Source: Cheiracanthium punctorium
Lineage: Eukaryota; Arthropoda; Arachnida; Araneae; Cheiracanthiidae
Assembly (NCBI GenBank): GCA_038373885.1
Contig: JAWZYV010019936.1
Coordinates: 558,001 to 622,000 of the forward strand
Direction of reading: 5' to 3'
DNA: 64,000 nt
The first letter of the stretch is position 1; every line of letters begins with the position of its first letter. A program made the position numbers and the translations under genes. The notes under the pieces were generated by a model, which was not told the DNA's origin, did not search any database, and was given only the letters and a program-made list of their open reading frames with translations. Shown here piece after piece: positions 57,966 through 64,000 of the stretch.

Positions 57966-60563
57966 TCAAGAATTGTATATAATGGATTTTAGGAACTTAG
58001 TGGGATAGTTGTATTGTCTAGCTGACAGAAATAGAGATTTAAAATTGGAGACTTTGAAATCATCAGAACATAGAAACTTGATTCTACAGCAGTGATTATA
58101 GATGATATTGCGAAATACAGATTTATGTAAACAGGAGGAAAAATGAGTAAGGCTATTTACTTTAAAGCTAAAATCTTTACGCTTATCATATATATTGAAA
58201 CTAAGGCTATTTCTAGGAGTGATGGAGATACTTGGATCTAGAAAACTAACAGAATTGTTAAGCATATCATTTTTAATTAATTCAGAGCAGATGGATATTT
58301 TATGGGGAAGATAATGTTATTATTATTAGTAGTGTTTATAAGTAAGATATCATCTATATATCGTTTAAGAATGATGTGTGTATTAGTATATTCTTTTTCA
58401 TAGTAATATAAGTAAAGATCTGCCATAGTAATATAAGTAAAGACCTTGTGGTATACCATGATTTTGTAGATATATTTTATTGTTATGTAGAATAAAATTA
58501 TTATAGATAATAAATTTAGATAGACAACTGAAATATGTTACATCAACATGGGAAGGGAGCTGAATATTGTTAACACATGTTTCAAATAATTCATTAATTA
58601 CATTGTAAAGGTCGTCAAGAGGAATATTGTTGAATAGATCTTTAAAATCATAGGTATATAAAGAGGTAATATTACTAATAGTACATATTGTATTGCGTAG
58701 ATCATAACTATTTCCTATAGAGATAGAGTAATCATTACGTTTTATATAATACTCATGCATAACAGACAGTATCTTTAATAGAAGTTTACTTGCTACATTG
58801 CTATATGTATTACATCCTATTGTAACAGTTCGAAACTTTAAAGGTGATTTATGAAATTTAGGGATTAGTACAATATAAGGATAGTGTAGATTATTATGTT
58901 GTAGGTTGAGAAGTTTATAGAAAGCCAGAATTTTTTTGTTACAAACTACAGTAGACAAATTAGTAGAGGAATAGATACTGTTATTTACAATTGTAGAGGC
59001 TAACAAGCTATGATATAACTGTTTACAAATAAAGGCATAGTTATTGTATGATTTATCTACATAAGTAATTATGAAATACTGCTTTATAAAGTCTATTTGA
59101 GTATGAAATTGACTATTGACAGGAGAACTATATTTTACATATTTAGCAATATTTTGCTTAAAGAATGAAAGTACTTTTACTTTCCACGTAGTGAAGGCTT
59201 CAATAGGAGTGCTGTATTTTAAGGCAGTATTATATATGTAAAAATCTAAATCATATGTGAATTGTGTTACAATGCCACTAAGAGAGTGTTTTGAAGGAAT
59301 ACGGTGTTTAGAGCCCTTCTGCATGAGTTTTTTTAGCCTAATATCTTTTACGATAGCTAGATCTCCAGTAATGATGTGTCTATAATCCCTATTAATGAAG
59401 TTCCTATAGTGATTATCATTGCATATACAGGGTGGTGTATCAGAAGGGTTATATGTTTTTGAAAAGGAGTTATAGTTAAATAGTTTCCTACCAAAGGGTA
59501 GGGGATATTTAAAGGACTTTTTAATAATGACATTTTTGATGGGAAAGTAAGTGTTATTATTAGAAAATATAGTATTGAAGTTTAAGTTATTGAATGCAGG
59601 ATTTGTGAAAGTAATTAATAAGTTAGAATTAGAAGGTGTATTATTACTTTTATTGGTTAGGTTTACGGTAAGTGCAGTGGCTCGTGCATTAATGAGATCG
59701 AAGAATAGGTGAGAAAAATGTCCAGAAATGTTAAGATTTGAAAAAATAGAAAAATACTTAACAAAAAGTTTATTTTTAATGGAGTAAATGAAAGTACGTA
59801 TATTAATCCAATTATAAGTACTGGTATAGTAATTATATAATTTTAAAATAGCAGATTTTATATAACTATTAGAATACTTAGGACTATTACACTTTTTACG
59901 TTTACCTCTAGAAGTTCTAATTGTTTTATTATATATAGACAAGTTTAAAGTATTATAGATTGGAGAATATTTATTTATGTTAGTAGTGCTAGTATAATAT
60001 ATTAATTGTTTATTATGTACTAATTGGTTTAGACCATACGGATAACTAGTATTATGAAATTGGATGAAGTAGTTTTCTAAAAATAAACGTTCATTATGGT
60101 TCTTCTTTATAGATAGAATAGTGATATTAATATTATTGAACCCATGCATATGAAAATGTTCATACTCAAAGTTATTACCAGAAAGATTATTAGGATAGTT
60201 CTTTACATGATTTCGATGTAGATTAATACGAAGGTGTAAAGGATTACTAGTTTGGCCAATATAAGCTATTTTACATTGATTACAGGTTAACATATAGATA
60301 CAGTTGTATACTTTGCAAAACGTGCTTAAATTAGACCGACTATTACAAATATTTGTAGTATCAGCTAATGGACAAGTTTTACAGCGAGAAGATGTGCATT
60401 TTATAAATTTAAGAGTAGACAATTGATGTATATTAGTAGGTGATGATAAGTCGCAGGCTTTCGATCCAAGATAATCCTTATCCTCATTAATTTTCTTGTA
60501 CCGAGCATAAGGAAAAATATTATTTCCTTGTTTGCCAGGCGCTAAATTATTATAATCTACCAT
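57966..60563 (-). pseudogene. GIY-YIG + reverse transcriptase protein of a Penelope-like element, recently broken
   Basis: The first 721 residues are open. Residues 56-64 hold a Cys cluster (CTSSRCKTC). CIYMLTCNQCKIAYIGQT at 88-105 is the GIY-YIG core, with R-x-x-x-x-R at 112-117 and a downstream RLFLENYFI giving the catalytic Glu. The RT follows: IPKFHKSPLKFRTV (about 570), YTYDFKDLFNNIPLDDL (motif A Asp), GIPQG (motif B). The frame then breaks. The next frame (58277-58459) carries LKRYIDDILLI, the catalytic YIDD box, and a third (57966-58265) holds the thumb region beginning MLNNSVSFLD. There are two breaks: a 25-bp-period direct repeat right after GIPQG, and a one-base shift near 58268. 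So few lesions suggest recent loss of function. Confidence 0.85.
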
Positions 60564-60600
60564 TCATAAAAAAGTGAGGGGTACATACTAAATTTTAAGT

Positions 60601-61475
60601 GACAAAACAAAGCTAGCAATAATTTCTTATAAAAGTAAACAAACACTTAAAAGTAAATTGTATGAAAGTCTGGAGTAGAATAAAATATTTACAAAATGAA
60701 AAATAGAAAATTACATACACAAGACAATAAGTAGAAATATGAATTTAAAAAATAAATAAAATACAGCGAAGAGTAACTTGAGTAAAATAAGAGCAAAAAA
60801 TTACTAGCGGAAACTAGAATAATATGAGTAACTTAATAAGTATTAAGGTCTTCTAATAAAGATGGCTTATTAGCTGTACATTACATCAATGTCTAAGTAC
60901 TATATTATTTTTATATTTAAAAACATCGCTGTGTGGTTACCAAGAGTGGAAATAACTCGTAAGATTGCCAATAGAGGGCAGCACATTATAATAAAAGCAT
61001 CGCAAGCAAAGTAAAGTAGTTAGCAACTGTACAAATTGTAGATAATTGTAACTAATTAAGTAATCCAAATATACAGAAAAAAGATGTTGTTTTTTACACT
61101 GATTAAATAAAAACAGCAGCAGCAGCAACACCATAGCACTAGGCAGAAGTAGTTTGAACATTATAAATGAAAATGTTGGGAAATTAAAATAAAAATAGAA
61201 AGGAGATAGTCTAAATAGATAGCTGTATTTTACAAAGTATTCAAAATGAATATACATAACTATAAATTAATATACATAACTATAAATGCGCACTTGCAGC
61301 AAAATATAGCTTGTAAGAAGATTTATAAAATTATTAGCAATGCAAAAATGGCATATAAAGTCAAATCAAACATCCAAAATTAATTATTTAGAAGATATCA
61401 TACATATATATATAGATATTAGTGGCTAAATAAGTCCCTAAGAACATCCCTAAAACAATAACAGGAGTAATATCG
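60601..61475. other. Intergenic, possibly 5' leader of the Penelope-like element
   Basis: AT-rich. No motif found that would mark the element's 5' end. Confidence 0.4.
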
Positions 61476-61479
61476 GCTA

Positions 61480-61735
61480 AATCACAGCATACGAGCAAAT
61501 TGTCGCGAAATCCTTGGGAAATCGCCCGAAGACGCACAAAATGGCAACCGAGAGGACATCCGAAAGTTGAATGGAAGTGGCTCGCCGATGTGAATTGGGA
61601 GTGACACGTGAAGTGACACAAGTGAAATGGGAGTCGTGTGAACGCAGTCAGCCGAGGGTTCCTTGCTGCTTGGGGTTTTGCTCAAAACTGCATTTTTGCA
61701 ACTTGAACGCATGATTATGAAAAAACTTATGCAGG
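61480..61735 (+). other. GC-richer island, possible host 5' exon or promoter
   Basis: Base composition changes abruptly from strongly AT-rich to balanced, with many CpG. A short plus-strand frame starting ATGATTATGAAAAAACTTATG stops being coding at CAG-GTATTATC, which would fit a splice donor after a short first coding exon (M-I-M-K-K-L-M-Q). No TATA box or conserved product can be shown. It could equally be part of an unrecognised repeat. Confidence 0.2.
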
Positions 61736-62030
61736 TATTATCTGGAAAATTGTTGCGTAAGTACGTGGTATTAATGTCTATAACCTACACCTGTTTTTTC
61801 ATGTTTTTGTAATTATTTATTATTTTGAAAAAACTTTTTTATGTTATGAAGATACTTTTCATTTACTTTTTATTATTGAACCCTCTGGGGAAAAAAATTT
61901 AAATTAGAAAATTTATTTATGTGTAGGTTATTACCTTACAGTATTATGCTTATAAAATGTAAATTATCTACCTGTAATATATCGTTTTGTAAAATTGCAT
62001 GCAGCAGCTCTGTATGAAATCTTGATGTTG

Positions 62031-62037
<7 letters not shown>

Positions 62038-62123
<86 letters not shown>
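62038..62123. repeat. (AT)n microsatellite hosting a Tc1-like insertion
   Basis: About 40 AT units with one irregularity. AT repeats continue on the far side of the transposon (63533-63544), so the element inserted within the microsatellite. Confidence 0.95.
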
Positions 62124-62126
<3 letters not shown>

Positions 62127-63532
62127 TGCTGGCCACCCAAATTGCAACACCAAGAAAAACAAGAGATATCACAACAAAATTTATTGTGTAGATAACATGT
62201 TGACCAAGTAACAAATGATTAAATTTACAGCATTCTATGAAGCGTGGTTCCTGCCAAAATCAGTACCCAGAGTAGCCGCCGTTGTTGGAGATCACAGCTG
62301 CCACACGCCTCGGCATTGATTCAAAGAGACTTTGAATGTGTTCTTGGGGTACAGCAGACCAAGCAGCTTCCACACGTTGCCAAAGTTGATCTGGTGTGAC
62401 AGCTGGGGATGAACTCTGGGTCAGTCGTTGAGCAACCATGGACCACATGTTTTCTATCGGCGAAAGATCCGGAGAGCGCGCCGGCCAGGGAAGCAATTCA
62501 ATCTGGTGATTGACGAAGAACCCTTGGACAATGCGTGCCACGTGTGGCCGTGCATTATCCTGCTGAAATATGGCTGTTGGCAAGCCCTGAAGGTAAGAAA
62601 GGACAACTGGCTCCAACACCTCGGAGATGTAGCGCTGGCTGGTTAAAGTACCGGCAATGCGTACTAGAGGAGTGCGAGAGAGATATCCGATACCGCCCCA
62701 TACCATAATACCCGGTGCAGGACCAGTGTGACGGTGCATAATGCAGCTGTTCAGCATCCTCTCTCCACGGTGTCTCCAGACTCGAATCCGACCGTCGTGG
62801 TGTTGCATACAGAAGCGTGACTCGTCAGTAAAGAGAATTTCATTCCATTCTGTCGTCCACATCCTTCTTTCATCGCACCATTGGCGGCGGAGACGTCTGT
62901 GGTTCCGCGTCAGAGGTAGACAAAGCAACGGACGTCTTGCGGACAGACCATTCTGCTGTAAACGACGTCGAATGGTACGCGCAGACACTGGATGATGCGT
63001 TACAGACTGAATCTGCTGTGATATGGTTCGTGATGTGACTGAGCGGTCCGTCACTGCCATGCGTACAATCTGCCTGTCATCACGTGACGTGGTGCACTGA
63101 GGTCGATGCGGTCGATCACGTCTGTCCGTCGTACCCTCCTGCACCCAACGATCACATATCCGCATCACAGTTGTTTGGTTTCGTCCAATACGACGACCGA
63201 TTTCCCTGAAAGATAACCCACAATCTCGGTATGCCACTATCCTTCCTCTGTCAAACTCGGATACTTGATCAAAAGATGATCGTTGTTTCCTACGAGGCAT
63301 AATTTATCGTTTTTTTGAAAAAAAAGCAAGAAAAACACAATTGCTGTACTTGAAACCGTCGAAATCTCCAAGCCTTAAATAGCGCTTTGAGGTGGCGCCA
63401 CAGGCGCGCTTGATGTGCGTCTGCGCTGAAATTCTAATCATTTGCATATCTCACCTCAGCTAATGCATGTTGTAAATTTCATATTATTTGCATGCTTCCT
63501 TCAGAGTGTTGCATTTACGATGGCCAGCAGTG
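62124..63532 (-). mobile_element. Tc1-like (DD34E) transposon, apparently intact
   Basis: The ends are CACTGCTGGCCACCCAAATT and, inverted, CACTGCTGGCCATCGTAAAT; both continue to GCAACAC, 23 of 27 positions matching. TA flanks both ends. The 1409-bp length and a single full-length minus-strand transposase gene fit an autonomous Tc1-type element. Only the four mismatches between the ends speak against full activity. Confidence 0.93.
62260..63300 (-). CDS. Tc1-like transposase, full length, 346 aa
   Basis: Cuts and pastes its own element, acting in the nucleus on the terminal inverted repeats. Residues 1-8 (MPRRKQRS) are basic. Residues about 10-55 form a first helix-turn-helix (FREIGRRIGRNQTTVMRICD), and about 65-120 a second, joined by a basic stretch (RDRPHRPQ). 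The catalytic triad is complete: Asp159 in LFTDESRF, Asp248 in FQQDNARPH, Glu283 in SPIENMW, with 34 residues between the last two. Length matches the family norm of about 340. No stop or shift is present. It starts at the first ATG inside the right inverted-repeat end and stops about 135 bp before the left end. It is the only protein in the window that looks functional. Confidence 0.95.
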   Translation of the reverse strand: MPRRKQRSSFDQVSEFDRGRIVAYRDCGLSFREIGRRIGRNQTTVMRICDRWVQEGTTDRRDRPHRPQCTTSRDDRQIVRMAVTDRSVTSRTISQQIQSVTHHPVSARTIRRRLQQNGLSARRPLLCLPLTRNHRRLRRQWCDERRMWTTEWNEILFTDESRFCMQHHDGRIRVWRHRGERMLNSCIMHRHTGPAPGIMVWGGIGYLSRTPLVRIAGTLTSQRYISEVLEPVVLSYLQGLPTAIFQQDNARPHVARIVQGFFVNHQIELLPWPARSPDLSPIENMWSMVAQRLTQSSSPAVTPDQLWQRVEAAWSAVPQEHIQSLFESMPRRVAAVISNNGGYSGY

Positions 63533-63534
63533 TA

Positions 63535-64000
63535 TATATATATATGTCTTCTTCGCATAACTTTCTCATAAATATGGTAGTGCATATATACATTTATCAA
63601 CACTAAGAGAACCATATATAAAGTTTTTATGCAGATTGATCAATAAATCCAATAGAATCTCAACTCGACACAATTCAACTCAATTAGCTCACAGAACGCG
63701 GAACGGCCTTGTAGTTTTGATGCAATAAGAAAACAGATTGCCTGGAGTTGCTCGGAAATATATTTAATGGAAATTTTTATATAGAGATTATTAACTATTT
63801 TTTTTCGGCATTGAACACATTTTCGTTAGCAGAGTCATGCTCGGAATTTGTACAGTAAGTGTATGTTCCAGAAGTTCATGGTGCCTTAAACAAATTGAAG
63901 TATGCTCAATGATTGAAAACCCATCCACCTGTGTGAATATGTTGCATTTAAAGGCATTTGCACTAGGGTTAAACTTTTGTTTTCTTTTTTCTTCTTCAGG
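63535..64000. other. Intergenic, nothing recognised
   Basis: No supportable feature up to the window end. Confidence 0.5.

Larger units (their letters stand above)
57228..60600 (-). mobile_element. Penelope-like retroelement, N-terminal GIY-YIG type
   Basis: A minus-strand element with a long frame (58398-60563), its continuation in other frames to 57966, a 3' region with homopolymers, and a hammerhead-like fold. Domain order is nuclease first, reverse transcriptase second, the reverse of classic Penelope and the arrangement of the Naiad/Chlamys lineage. The outer limits are estimated; I see no second copy of the ribozyme-like end upstream. Confidence 0.75.

Noticed and set aside
61936..62214. 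Poly(Ile-Tyr) frames on both strands
   Set aside because: Translation of an AT microsatellite.
1..64000. CRISPR array, operons, bacterial promoters or riboswitches
   Set aside because: The sequence is eukaryotic in character; the regular repeats present are transposon-internal tandem arrays without spacer structure.

Overview
The window reads as AT-rich, intron/intergenic-type DNA of an arthropod nuclear genome. A chelicerate, most likely a spider, is my best guess from the mix of repeat families; this is inference, not proof. There is no operon structure, no rRNA, no convincing tRNA gene, no CRISPR array and no host gene I can name. Nearly every long or conserved reading frame belongs to a mobile element, and most are broken.

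Layout. 0-15 kb: a minus-strand Helitron (343-2925) with two internal repeat systems, a decayed non-LTR RNase H fragment (about 5.2-5.65 kb), a second probable Helitron ending at 10038 and containing a near-identical 258-bp direct repeat, a dead Tc1-like element (11686-13708) split by another transposon, and the first of three piggyBac-like MITEs (14925-15389). 15-30 kb: a SINE (19.5 kb), a pogo/Tigger-like element (19853-21700) holding a non-LTR RNase H fragment, a dispersed repeat (22.2-23.0 kb), and the second piggyBac-like MITE with an almost perfect 250-bp foldback (24453-24957). 30-45 kb: a Tigger-like C-terminal scrap followed by a mariner remnant with a large internal deletion (30.3-30.8 kb), a 1.5-kb tandem duplication (34.25-37.26 kb), a nested pair of pogo-like elements (38.3-41.1 kb), a CACTG-ended element with an almost full-length but shattered plus-strand protein (41586-43274), and a TA-flanked element with long inverted repeats (43644-45004). 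45-55 kb: two 1.3-kb Helitrons facing each other (45183-46487 and 47762-49076), another SINE, a clean hAT MITE with a perfect 8-bp target duplication (51273-51741), a 1.5-kb element whose 400-bp inverted repeats each carry a tRNA-like Pol III unit (52262-53770), and the third piggyBac-like MITE. 57-64 kb: a Penelope-like retroelement with an N-terminal GIY-YIG domain and a hammerhead-ribozyme-like fold at its 3' side, then a Tc1-like element with an intact 346-aa transposase (62124-63532) sitting in a TA microsatellite.

How the parts relate: the only protein that looks functional is the Tc1-like transposase at 62260-63300. The MITEs, SINEs and Helitrons here are non-autonomous and would depend on enzymes encoded elsewhere. 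Several families appear two or three times in this one window (piggyBac MITE x3, SINE x2, Helitron x4, two unclassified direct-repeat families x3 each), so the region records repeated local insertion and duplication. Possible traces of host sequence are weak: two GC-richer islands at 27.86-28.66 kb and 61.48-61.74 kb.
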